Part shown: piece after piece, positions 1 through 11,375 of the stretch | Layout: each line of letters opens with the position of its first letter | Position numbering within the stretch: position 1 is the first letter of the stretch | From: Seriola aureovittata | Lineage: Eukaryota > Chordata > Actinopteri > Carangiformes > Carangidae | Length of the DNA stretch: 64,000 bases | NCBI RefSeq assembly: GCF_021018895.1 | Contig: NC_079384.1 | Location: forward strand, 10,803,640 to 10,867,639 | Direction: 5' to 3' | Made by a program: the position numbers and the translations under genes | Notes under the pieces: generated by a model | What the model saw: only the letters and a program-made list of their open reading frames with translations | Databases searched by the model: none | Told to the model about the DNA's origin: nothing

Positions 1-154
1 ACATGGAAAAACTGGACAGTGGCGGAATATGAGTAATAATCTTGCCGTTTATAGCAGGATATATTTACCAAGTGTGTGTCCATGTGCAAAAAATTCAGAT
101 CACGATTACTTACAAACACTAGATGCCCCCCACAAAAAGCCAGCACCTATACAG

Positions 155-694
155 TTCTTTTGAGTCTTCAAGTTAATTACAGCTGTGTCGCTAGGCAACC
201 CTGCACATCCCATGTGAAGATGAATTTGAACCTTTCCCACACAAATTGCAGCTCAATTATGCTGCAATTTATGCAGGAAGGAGAAAGAAATGGACAAAAT
301 GCTACATTTTACAGAATTGTGGATGAAGAACTCTGTCCAACACACACTGTGGGGTTTGCAGAGAGCTGGAGGTGAGTGAACTCTGAAAGAACAAGGTAAT
401 GTACAGTCTGATAACATATGATGTACTGATCTCTGCTCTGTAACATGGATGAATTAGATTATAGAATAATGCTCCATTAGTTGTGCCACATGGTGCAAAT
501 TTCACATTTGCTCACTAATTTCCGCCTGTCTTCCCTTACACCTGTCACACTGACAGTCCCAATTCCAACAAGAAATAGTTTTGACTATAGTCGGCCCAAC
601 AATGGTGTTGCTTTGGGTACTGAATCTATAGTAGGTATCGGTCTGATGGCGATTTTGATGGTGCTGTTACATGCTGTCAACTGTTTCATTTCTG
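155..694 (+). CDS. Two putative exons of an unrecognised single-pass membrane glycoprotein (partial)
   Basis: Exon-like segment 1 runs from about 155 (an alternative acceptor gives 173) to 371 and ends in a strong AG|GTGAGT donor. Segment 2 runs 573-694 and ends in G|GTAAGT. Joining 371 to 573 keeps one open frame through an Arg codon. Segment 1 encodes a cysteine-containing (4 Cys) stretch with four N-glycosylation sequons (NYS, NLS, NCS, NAT). Segment 2 encodes a short linker and a hydrophobic helix of about 21 residues (IVGIGLMAILMVLLHAVNCF) that fits a type I membrane span. The signal peptide and first exons would lie left of the window, and the cytoplasmic tail would follow an intron after 694. 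I do not recognise the family and give no function. The acceptors have poor pyrimidine tracts, so the model is tentative. Confidence 0.4.
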
Positions 695-2863
695 GTAAGT
701 GTAATGTGGACTCAAAAGCAAGGCTCAACAACCAACCCTGTCTCCTCGAAATTACATTTTTATAATACTAATTTGCTTTCCCAATTATGTTTTGTGGCGA
801 AATAATAAAATATTTCTAATGGAGTCCCATGCTTCAATGCTTTTTAATATTTAACCTATACCACGACCTTTCCCTAACCTTGACCGAGTGCTGTGAGAGA
901 CAGGGTTGCAACAGCAGAGCAAGTCAGCTTAAAAGAGGTTAAGTTTGTCCAGAACCACAGCGGGGGTGAACAATAGGCAATCAGTCAGTGGAGGCAAAAA
1001 AAAGAGAAAAAATCCTAAAACGGAGAAGCCAAGCAAAACCCCAAAGAAGGCAGGAATCATAAAGTAGGATGGCAGAAAAAGAAGCAGGGTTCTACAGCTA
1101 TGGGCTATGGTAGCGAAATACATGATCTGACAGAAGAACTACTATTTGTGGTCAGGTCAGGTAGTACAGAACATGTTAGAGCTGAAGTGATTACAAGTAG
1201 ATTGAGCAAAAATTTAATAAATATATTATTTTATATCTATAATTTTATTATTTAATATGTTAATAATTGATTAATCATTTCAGTTATTTTGCAAGGAAAC
1301 GTGCCAAAGCATTCTCTGGTTGCACCTTCTCCAATATGAGCATTTTCCTCTTTTGTGCTAGGTGCTAACAGACTGAAAAACTTTGGGTTTGGGAGTGTTG
1401 GTCACACAAAAATAAATAATTTGAAGACGATGAATCACACACTGTAACACTTGTAACACACACTTTAACATTTTCTGACATTTTACAGATAAATTAATTC
1501 TTTGAGAAAATAAATCAGCAGAATAACTGATAATGAAATTAATCTGTAGTTGCAGCTCTGCTAGACATACACTGAGTCAATACTGTGTCGATAGCTGTTG
1601 TTGATGGGGACATATAAGCATATCAAGCAATGTATAAATTAGAAAATGGTTTATAAATTTACTAAATAACCAATTTATAAACCATTATAAAGTATGCCTT
1701 GTAAGAATGTGGTTAATTAAAAGCTTTTCTTAGTTGTATGAGGATGCTTCTCTCTGTAGTGTGTGTAAAATAAAGATGACAAAGATCTCTTTATGAAGAA
1801 AGCTCAAAGAGAAGCATGACTCACCTGGAAAGCTCAATGAAGTATAACTACATATACGCAGAGACACACAGGTGCATTCAACACATTAACATTCACAAAC
1901 ACACAGTATGCCCCCCAGAACAACACACACATACACATTCACTATACACACTGTATATATGTATACCATATAGATACAACTGTGTCAGCATACATAATCC
2001 CACAGCATGAGTGTGTGTCATACCTCGATGACAAGGTCATTTGCAAATGTTCCACTCATATAATGCAGTGATTCACTCTGTTAGGTAAGTGAGTGGGAGC
2101 CGTTAAGAGGGTGCATATTTTTAGTCTCTACATTTCCCTTGGACTCAGCTCGTACTGGGAACATGGGGCAACGACACTGCATATATGCATATAGTTGTAC
2201 GTCAGATGAAGGCAGTGACATATACTTTTATAGACCATGTAGACTAATCTGTGAGTTGAATAAACCATGAAATAATAAAACTAGAACAAGTCTGCAGTGA
2301 AATTGTGACCTTGACAACCCAAATAAGGCAATAAATGTGTTTATATGATGCAAAAAAAAAGTAATTAAATGGTTCATATGATGGAAAAGACTTATGTTCA
2401 GAATTTCTATTTTGCTTCGATTACTGGCAAAAATATTTCTGCATTTGTCGTTCTAGCTACTGCATGTATGGTCTACATGAATTTATTAGACAACATGCAG
2501 TAGATGATAAAACTGAAGTGATGATGGGATGTAGCTTCTGGATAATTACAGTTCAGTCAGGTGTTTAACGAGGATTATAGCAAAAATAATAAATATAGCA
2601 ACAATTAAAGCAGTAAATTTATTTTATTTAAACTAGAAAAGAGTATATTAAGAGGCTGTCATCAATGTTTTCCTACACTACATAAATCTGCTGCCACACA
2701 ATTTCATTTATCATGTGATTCTGACTCAGACTCAAAGCCAGATTATTTAGCAAAACATAGTAAATATGCATTAAAATTAAATTTAAAAAGGTTCACTCTC
2801 TCATTTAATGTCTGTACTAGTCTGGCATCCATTTTGTACACACCTCTCAACATTGACCAGATA
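695..2863. other. Non-coding, AT-rich
   Basis: No convincing exon was seen on either strand. It may be intron of the gene suggested at 155-694. It contains one degenerate MITE-like copy (about 1255-1556). Confidence 0.5.
1255..1556 (-). repeat. Degenerate AT-rich MITE-like element, copy 1
   Basis: The copy ends in the terminal signature TAGTTGCAGCTCT at its right side, preceded by GAAATTAATCTG, and starts with ATTGATTAATCATTT at its left. It has the same ends as the copies near 5220, 6530, 10985 and 16767. Repeats opening with GGGTTGCAAC and closing with GTTGCAGCTC are very common in spiny-rayed fish genomes. Borders are approximate. Confidence 0.5.
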
Positions 2864-2898
2864 ACACACACACACACACAGACACACACACACACACA

Positions 2899-2943
<45 letters not shown>

Positions 2944-2962
2944 CACACACACACACACACAC
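2864..2962. repeat. (CA)n microsatellite
   Basis: About 99 bp of CA repeat, interrupted by two CAGA units and one CAACA unit. The open frames across it are low-complexity artefacts. Confidence 0.95.
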
Positions 2963-3129
2963 GACTGTTCCAGTTTTTTGGACCTCCTGCTGTACCACTG
3001 GTCCCTTACAGTTGCAAACGCACCCCCAAGCTACAGATCATATTTCTTTGGTACTTTTCAGTCCTCACTTTGGGTGATGGACAGAGACATTTGAGCTCCA
3101 TTTCTTGGAGTCCCCAAGTCTTGGTGTTT

Positions 3130-4080
3130 GTCTTCAAAATCACCAAAGATTGAATCCACAACCTCAAAACTTCAGAGCCATCCTCCAACTCCTTGAGCCA
3201 CTTGGTCAAGCACTTCAGCACTGTGTGTGTGTCTTGGAGCATGTGAGTCTTTGGCTGTTGGACAAAATGCACTGAGCCAAATAAGGATCAAACCCATGTC
3301 CTCAAAACCTCAAAGCGACAAGCACTCCTTTAACACCCTGCACTACTTATAAGACATGACCAGTGTTTGTTAGAGCCTCTGGGTGTTTTGGTGTTGGACA
3401 ACAAACTTCAGTACAGCACCTGAGCTATTTGACCAGACAAGCTGAGCTTCATTTCTTGAAGCTTTTGACTCCTTTTGCCACTAGACTTCAAAATTCAACG
3501 AGGATCACAATGATCAAACTGCAAAACCATCCTCAAATATGCTGAACTTTTCAATTAGGGACTGTTTCATTCTATTTCATAGAGGAAAGGAAAAGTTGGG
3601 GAAACCTTTGGCAGGTCATGGCAGCCAAGTGGAAAGGCACTGGAGTAACAAGACCATTCACAACGTTTTTGAGGTTGTGGGTTTGATCCTGTGGCAACTT
3701 GTTCTACTTTGATGTCCAGCACCCAGAGGAAAGACTAAAAGACTATATCAAATACAGGGAGCATTGATGTAGTGACAGCTCATGGAGTAAGAGACAGTTT
3801 GGTGCCTTTAGGGTTATGGGTTTGATCCCTGTGAGGTGTCTGTAGTCAAATATGTCAGAGAGTTAGAGGTCAATTCTGGAGGTTTGAAGTTTTGGGTTCA
3901 AACCTCAAGAACTTTTAAGTCGCTAAACACAAAGGCTGTAGGAAATAGGAGTCATTCTGACCAAATAGCTAATGGTGTTAGATGCCTGCTTGGAAGGTCT
4001 ATGGTTGTGAGTTCAATCCTCACAAAGCTCTGTGAATTCCTCCAACATGTAAAGTGAAGACTAAAAAGTGAGCTGAGAGA
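3130..4080. repeat. Cluster of degenerate tRNA-like (SINE-type) units
   Basis: Motifs resembling the tRNA B-box recur: GGGTTTGATCCT near 3683, GGGTTTGATCCC near 3819, GGGTTCAAACCT near 3895 and GAGTTCAATCCTCA near 4010. Inverted forms occur near 3287 (GGATCAAACCCA) and 3150 (GATTGAATCCACA). Several are preceded by GAGGTTGTGG-like text, and one by an A-box-like TAGCTAATGGTG (near 3966). No unit folds obviously into a complete cloverleaf, so functional tRNA genes are unlikely. This looks like a nested or tandem array of tRNA-derived repeats. Confidence 0.5.
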
Positions 4081-4090
4081 AGCTGTCAGT

Positions 4091-5209
4091 TTGAAGGGAA
4101 TTGGTACCTGGAGCATCAAATCCAATCTCACCACAGAGGGTGGGTGGGGTGGGGGAGGGCAGCCTTGCCCCACCACTGCTGATGCAGGAGTGGGCCTCCT
4201 AAATGTCCTGTGATATCTGACAGGTCCACTGTTGATGAGTGTGTAACGATGGCATGGACCGGTGTCGGATAGATATGCAAGCACAAACGCGCATGCAAAC
4301 ACATGCACACACACAAACACCACTCTCTGTAGCAAGAGATTAAGTCCAATGTTAAACAAAGAGGCAGAGCTGGTTTCCGACATGCCAGCTCTTTAATTAG
4401 ACCACTGGTATCTGAGGACACAGATACCCCTACACACAGACATGCACACACCACACATGCACACACACACGGTAGCTCTCAGAAAAGCTATAGAACATCA
4501 TTAAGAACAATAAGTAAATAAACTATGTTGTACAAGCTAATTTTGAACACGCACACACAAACTCTAACGCTAATAATGCTGCTGTTGCTAATTATTTGTA
4601 ATCCAAATTATTTATCTGTCTAGTGTTTGTCACAGTGAGATGTTGCCACAGGCAGATAGGAAGTGGAGCAGCCAATCAGCTGTCACCTTCTCTGATGTGT
4701 TGTGAGGCTCCACAGACCAGACAGCCTCTTTGGGTAAGTGGCCTGCTATACAGTATTTGCTAACACAGGCTACTCAAACAATCCAACAGGCTTGCTGAAC
4801 ATTACATCCATTCGTCACTATTGATAAATTAATTATGCAATGACTGACAACTGCTGTCTGCTCCTACTCGTTTTTGTTTAATCTTTTCTTTCTTCTCGAT
4901 CTCTACTCTTAAAACGTATAACTCTGATATTCACTGTGTGCTTACTCATATTATTTAGGAACTTCCACTTTCTACTTAGACACAATCTTAGTGTTACTGG
5001 GTAGGCTGTTGCTGCCCTCTTGGATTAGCTCCTAGCCTATCAATTTAACTTTTAGTAACACACAGCTACTGCTATCTTGCCAACTGTGTTTCAATAGTGC
5101 GTTCCAGCTGCATTCATGTTGTTGCTTCTGTATTTGTGTTGTGGCTTTTGCATTACGTTGACCCACCTGGGCCACCGTAACCGTTAACATTTACAGCATT
5201 TCAAACAAA
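4091..5209. other. Non-coding
   Basis: No gene or distinctive structure was seen. Short CA-rich patches occur near 4300 and 4440. The longest frames through them are low-complexity and have no splice support. Confidence 0.5.
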
Positions 5210-5455
5210 AGTAATGTCTGACACCTACAGCTGAAAACTATTTTCTTTAATTATCGAATGGTTAAGTTTTAGAGATTCTGATTTATGATAAATGACAAGA
5301 TATGATATTTTTCGATTATTTGACAAAAAACAAAATCCTCATATTTGAAAAACCAGGAAATAAAATATGGCAAAAATGATTAATCAATTATGAACATAGT
5401 TGCTGATTAATTTTCTCTCAACTAATTGATTAATTGAATGATTGCTGCAGCACCA
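5210..5455 (+). repeat. Degenerate AT-rich MITE-like element, copy 2
   Basis: The copy contains the family's internal text TCCTCATATTTGA and AGTTGCTGATTAATTTTCT. It closes with ATTGATTAATTGAATGATTG followed by CTGCAGCACC. The 5' part is eroded. Confidence 0.55.
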
Positions 5456-6170
5456 CTACAGTTTGGAATTAACAGTTTTAAAAAGTTGCTCTGTAAAAAT
5501 ACCACTGTGATTCAATGAAAAAAAAAATAGATACCACCATTTCTGTCACCAGGGAACTAAAATCTAAAGCATCCATTGTTGCAGGATAAGCAACTGCACT
5601 CAGTAGAGCAATAGCATAAGCAGTACAGACAAAATAATCTTGAACAAGGGAATTGTTGTTGTTTTCCTAACACCAGCTAGAGGTTATAAGACGAATCTCT
5701 TAAGGCCATTCTGGGACATCAAAATTCTCAGCCACCCAGTCTCAATATTTGCTTATTGCTGGTTACAGTCACAAGGGGATTTTGCATTGAGTCAAACGCC
5801 AACAACAGACAAATACACTCACACCCTAAATTCAGAGTAGTTTCTGATTCATTTAACCTGAATGTACAGGCCACAGTGCCACCAGTCAATCAAAGACACA
5901 CACATCTACTGTACCTAGACAGACCATCAAGCACTGACCCCCCTGTGGTCAGTCCCATCACTGTGAACAGCTACAGTACGTTATGGTGAAGTCATACTCC
6001 TCTATGTCTATCTCTTTGATCTCTTTGACAGGCCTCCATACAATGTAGATGAGGCAGCTGTCGTTCTGTCTATGAACAGTTGTGTGTGATGTCTTTGTGC
6101 CAGCAGTGACCGTGCAAAAAGTGTATGTCAACATTTTACAAAAGAACAGTGGGTGGTAGGACATGTCCCT

Positions 6171-6212
6171 CCTTGACCTTTGCCTTGACCTTGACCTTGA
6201 CCTTGACCTTGG
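6171..6212 (-). repeat. Array of AGGTCA half-sites, (AAGGTC)n
   Basis: On the plus strand TGACCT starts at 6174, 6186, 6192, 6198 and 6204. On the minus strand this is five AGGTCA nuclear-receptor half-sites, four of them abutting (direct repeats with zero spacing). Each repeat also contains the extended monomer CAAGGTCA favoured by ERR and SF-1 type receptors. It may simply be a hexanucleotide microsatellite; function is inference. Confidence 0.8.
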
Positions 6213-6529
6213 AGAAGCATCTGCCTGCTGAAGCCTCATCTAAAAAGGTAAGACCCTGCTCTTAGCAGGGGAATAAAGATTGGTCAAAATAAGAGGAGTT
6301 TCTGAGTGGCAACTTGTGTGTGAGTAAGATAGCTATGGCTTCATGGCAATGCTGCACACTGTAGTGTAAAGTTTAGGAACCTGTTGTTAGTTATTGATGT
6401 GTATTTAATACAGTGTAAAATTTTGTTTTTTTAAAAAAAAAAAAATCAGATTACAATCCCATAGATTCTTTACAATGGTAGACTGCAATTAGCAGAATCA
6501 ATCATAATTACAATCAAACAATAATCAAC

Positions 6530-6838
6530 TAAGGCTGCAACTATTAGTCAATTGATTGATAAGGCAATTGACAGATAATTAAGCTACAACAATTTTTTAT
6601 GATTAATTGTTTTAGTCAGATGTGAGGATTTGATGCTTTTTTTGTCATATGGCAGTAAACTGAATATCTGGATTTTGGACTGTTGCTCAGACAAAATATG
6701 ACATTTTAAGTTGTCAGCTTGGTGTTTGGTAAATTAAGAAAATTATTTTCTGGCATTGTGTATACAAAACAATCAATTAATTGAAAAACGGACCGGCAGA
6801 TAAATCAACAATGAAAATAATCTTCAGTTGCAGCTACA
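6530..6838 (-). repeat. Degenerate AT-rich MITE-like element, copy 3
   Basis: The copy opens with GGCTGCAACTATTAGTCAAT and closes with GAAAATAATCTTCAGTTGCAG. Internal text includes GGATTTTGGACTGTTG. Terminal inverted similarity (GCTGCAAC against GTTGCAGC) is visible. Confidence 0.6.
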
Positions 6839-8613
6839 ATCATTAAATCCACACAATTATTTTAACATAATACAGCACTTTACAAAATGGCATCTATTCA
6901 ATCATTGTAATGTTACCCCTGTTTTCTTAAATGTCATTACTTTATGAAACTAGAAGCAATCAAAATATATCTGAACATAGGTCACATTTTGGCACAAATT
7001 GTTTCATAATCGGAGAAACCCAGTTGCCATGCTCATTTAAAATAAATCCCCGTCCTTGCACTTAATCTCCTTTCAGCAAAAACCTTGACACATTCACACT
7101 CACGATAGTATTGTGCTCCACATAAACACTGCTGAGGTAAGCCACAGTCAGGACTGACAAAATGTAATCTCCTTCACCCAGGTGGAGTCACTGAAACTGA
7201 GGGCCAGAGGGACGGACTGAATTTCCTGTCATAAGGAGGCAGAAAAACACACACACCAGAATTTGCCCTGGACAACTTTATCTGTATCAGAGAACTTCTA
7301 TTTTTCATCATGGTGTTGTTACCACACCATGCTAATGCATTTTATAGCTCATATATTACAAAACATCATACACTATATCACTCTTCACCATTTTTTATGG
7401 CCTGAAAATCAAGAGATTTGAAACTTGCGAGTATTTCATCACAGTGTCAATTATTGTCGGTTTATATTTTTGTCAAAGCTTCATCATCATTACATGGTAA
7501 TGTAGTTGTAGGTGCAGTTGTATTTATAACTTCCAGACCAATATGACACAACTTTGACAACAATAAAAGCAGACATGATGTTCACTGTGTTTCAAGTTTC
7601 AAATATTGGTTATTTTGACACCATAATTGAATATAAATCAATTAATGGAAGCTAGTGGCTTTATGCAAATAAGGAAGTGCCTTGGTGGCCTAAGGGTTTA
7701 CAGGTAATGAAAATGAACTGTTATTGTATACCCCCAGTTTGAGTTGTGCTGGGGATCTTTATTTCATGCCATTCCCTTATGTCTCTCTCCCCCCACTTCC
7801 TGTCTCCTCTCTACTGTTGACTATTACAAAAATGGATTAAAATTCCCCCAAATTCTTTCTGGGCAAGTAATGCATGTTCAAATGCTTAAACAGTGGTATG
7901 GCCCTTTATTGAAATGCAGAGTTATTACTTAGGAGGTATTATTTCATTGCATTTCATATTCATTCAGTCTCTATTTTTTACCCAGTGACAGGACATGAAG
8001 GATAAAAGAGTGGACTAAAACCCTTGGTAAGCATTCAGCTCAGGGATAAAAAAAAAAGAAGAAGAAAGAAGCAGAGGACATGGGATGAAGCCAAGGATGA
8101 AGAATGTTGCAAGAGGAGAGGATGTTAGAAAAACCTAAATGGGACAGAGGTGCTCAATCAAACTCGGTGATTTCTTTATAGTCTATACGTAAACTAAAGG
8201 CAGTAGGTAGACTGACCGATACACAACATAGACAGAAGATGATAAAGTAAACTATGAGCAAAAATCAGGGTAGGACAAATGGGAAAACTGGGACGTTGGG
8301 GGGAACTAAGGAAGGACAGTTTTTTTTTTTTTCTGGAGGGAGAGACTGCACTCCAACCAAGGGCAACAGCAATTGTGGGCATCTGTCATCGGCCATCTGG
8401 GAGAGCCCTAAGGCTGCTGTGGGGACCAAAGCAAATGTGACCTGAGCACGAATGACTGTAGTGTACTGGAATCAGTGTATATAGTCAAATGCAAGAGGAA
8501 AAAAGCAATAATCATACAGCATTCAAACCAAGACTTTGTATTTACACCTGGTGAATCAAACAATTCATTCGGTATTTTCCTCAAAATACAATTTAATGTA
8601 ATGTGGTCAGGTT
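6839..8613. other. Non-coding
   Basis: No exon was recognised. There is a poly-T run at 8321-8332 and a purine-rich tract near 8048-8120. One open frame at 8254-8445 crosses the poly-T run and has no family resemblance. Confidence 0.5.
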
Positions 8614-8790
8614 AGGAATAGTTTGAGATTTAGGGAAATATGCTTATTTGCTCAATATCATTCTCACGTCTGGTAAATACCAGGTTACAGTCGGTTAGAT
8701 TAGCTTTGCACAAAGGCTGGAAACAGAGGGAAGCAACTAGCCTGCCTTTCCCCAAATGTTGTAAAACTCACAAAGGTGATCTGTCGAATT
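8614..8790 (+). repeat. Single arm of a foldback element (partial copy)
   Basis: The text GGAATAGTTTGAGATTTAGG, AAATATGCTTATTTGCT, GGTTAGATTAGCTTTGCACA, AAAGGCTGGAAACAGAGGGA and CAACTAGCCTGCC parallels the left arm of the full element at 27181. Only one arm is clear here. Confidence 0.55.
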
Positions 8791-10467
8791 TGGTCCTCAA
8801 AAACTGGTTTATTTAGCAAATGATTAATTATTAAACTTTAGAAGTGCTTGTAAGTGTATTTCACCTAACATACTGTATGTCAGCATATGCTTTAAACTGA
8901 CTGATTATGGCTTGTTTCAGAGATCTTATAAACAGGTTGAGGGACATACAAATATGGCGAGAATGCTGATTACAATGAGATGGATTAGTTGGAACAACTG
9001 TGCTGTTTCTCTGACAGGGAGATGTGGGCTGTTGAAGGGATCGGCCTGCAGTCAGCTGTAATCCTCCTCTTCCTTCCTTCCACGCTCAAAACAAGACTTG
9101 ACCCAAATTCTCTTTAATAGTTTTAGATACATTCAACAAATGGGAGCTTATTGCAAGAATTATCATGGCTAAATGATGCCAACAAAATGTGTGAATCCAT
9201 GCAGCATGTGGTATATGTTGGTGAAAATCAAGCTATTATATTTCCTTCTCTACTTTAAGATGGTTTTTATGTTAGATTTTGCTCTAACCCATAGGTCCTC
9301 TGTGATTGTTCATATTTAAATTATATACACATATGTTGAAGGTGAAATTCAAAGCCTAGAAACTTCAATGTGAGTTATTCTTCGTCATATTTGGTTTATT
9401 TGCTCAGCCTTGGGGCCAAGAACATTTGTTTTACTAACTGTTCTGTGTGAGTGTAGCTGACTCACTTACCAAATTAGTACAAATCTCTAATGTTTCTGTT
9501 CAAGTTACTTCCTCTGTAGTCAGTTCAACCTCTTAAGAGTTATCTAATTAGCTCAGTGTCTATTGTCTGTGACCAGTTCAGTTAGTTTTCTCTGCCCATC
9601 CTGGCAGTATTGTATTTTTTATCTTTGATTCCTATACAGAGAGAGCTACATGATGTTTTTGAAGTCTGAAATTAAGAGCGTGGCAAGTTCTCTACACTTG
9701 GATCTTGTTAAGTTTTAAAGGGACAGGGTTTTCTTGACGAAAGAAAAGGAGAGGTAGGCAGGAAACTGCACATTGCAAGCTCACCAAAATTTGATGAGGA
9801 AACATTTTGACCTTCAAGGCATGTTAACTAACAGCAGGTTGTATATATATATAGACAAACCAGACAGTCCAGTGTTCTGGTGGAGCTATTCCTTACATCT
9901 GACAGACTTTTAATAGTGAGTAACTATCTTCTGGGGCTGCGTGAAAACAGTTTCAAGTGATATTTCTGGAGAGGTCATTATTTAAAGCTCTACCTGCTGT
10001 CTGTCTAAACAACTTTATCTCCTACAAATTTATCTCATTAAATAATTGTTCCACCTTTTACTTAGATTTCCAATTTACAGCTGCTGCAAATGCCAGCTTG
10101 CCACATCAAACTGTCAAGGTAGTGGGTTGTTGGGTCCATTATTGCATTTCTTTTTATAAATTCTGAAAACAACCTTGGATACAAACTTGGCATAGAAAAT
10201 AACCCCTGCAGCTATTTGAAGAATATGAACAAGAGACTATTCAACTCTCCTGGCACAAACACATGTGTGTGAACACATCTTTACATTTACAAAAGGACCT
10301 TAAGGGCGAGCATGGTAAAGCTACTTTCTGCCTGTTTTCCCTTTGAGCTTCGTGCTCCTGATAGCTCTCAGATCAGTAACTGCATGGCACTGATAGTGCA
10401 GGCTGAAGCAAGGACTCGTGACGTCTCAATCACAAAGACATGCACCTTATCTCAGTCTGTTTCTCCA

Positions 10468-10492
10468 TTTTTTTTTTTTTTTTTTTTTTTTT
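10468..10492. repeat. Poly-T tract
   Basis: A run of 25 thymines, which may be the tail of an old minus-strand retroposon. No body was identified. Confidence 0.9.
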
Positions 10493-10984
10493 AAATCTTT
10501 GGCAGCAAGTTACATTCCCACTGTTTTAAGAACTTCAGCAAAATGCTAAATATGTTTATGCTAAATGATGGCATGCCAGGCAGAAAATCCTTCCATCTGG
10601 AGGGGAAACGTATGCTTTCCATGTGGAGTGATAGCAGGAGGTGGGAGGAGGGAAACATGGAGGCAGGGATGACTAATGCGGATGACTAAGAGATGTGTTC
10701 AGGGTGCTTTTCCATGTCATTTGTCTAGGCCATGTCTAGCCCATCAGTTGATAAATATATATTGTGCGGAGATGTTGGTGAGACCCCTGTGTTGCTATTG
10801 TATTTTTCATTTCCATTTTTTTTCCATTTTTCATATGGGTGCCATAGAGTGAGCAAAGCATGAACAACAGGAGATACTTAAAATATATGATTGTTCACAA
10901 CATAGCTGGTGAGTGTTTTTCTCCCAGCGATGCCCAAAATGCAGGAATATAAATCCTACTGCACAAAAGCCATAGCAACCACAT

Positions 10985-11080
10985 TAGGGTTGCGACTGAC
11001 GAGTATTTTCATTAAAAGATTAATCTACTGATTAATCAATCAATAAAATATCAATATAGAACAATTTGGTCTATAAAATG

Positions 11081-11112
<32 letters not shown>

Positions 11113-11375
11113 AAAAAAAAAAAGCCAATTTTCCTAAAATCCAAGGTGGTCTTTCCAAATGTCTTGTTTTGTCCAACAGTCCAGAGGTAAAACATTAAAT
11201 TTTAAATGAGATAAAACAGACAAAAGCAGCACATCCTCATATTGAACAAAGCTTGCCCAAAGGAATGTTTCAGATTTTTACTTTAATTATTTAAATGATT
11301 ACTCCATAATCAAAATAGTAGCCAATTAATTTTCTGTTGATTAATGAAACAATTAATCATCCAATTGTTGCAGCT
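10985..11375 (+). repeat. Degenerate AT-rich MITE-like element, copy 4 (most complete)
   Basis: The copy opens with AGGGTTGCGACTGACGAGTA and closes with CAATTGTTGCAGCTC. Internal family text includes TTTGGTCTATAAAATGT, CAAATGTCTTGTTTTGTCCA, ACAGTCCAGAGG and GCCAATTAATTTTCTGTTGA. A poly-A expansion lies at 11081-11107. It is non-coding, so it would be a non-autonomous element. Confidence 0.7.

Noticed and set aside
2743..3094. Open frames of His-Thr or Cys-Val repeats on both strands
   Set aside because: They are translations of the (CA)n microsatellite at 2864-2962. The same applies near 13920-14021 and 36556-36620.
3130..4080. Functional tRNA genes
   Set aside because: B-box words are present but no unit shows a complete A box, matching acceptor stem and anticodon arm together.
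3952..4466. Minus-strand frames of 112 and 143 codons
   Set aside because: They cover CA-rich and tRNA-like repeat text, overlap each other out of frame and resemble nothing known.
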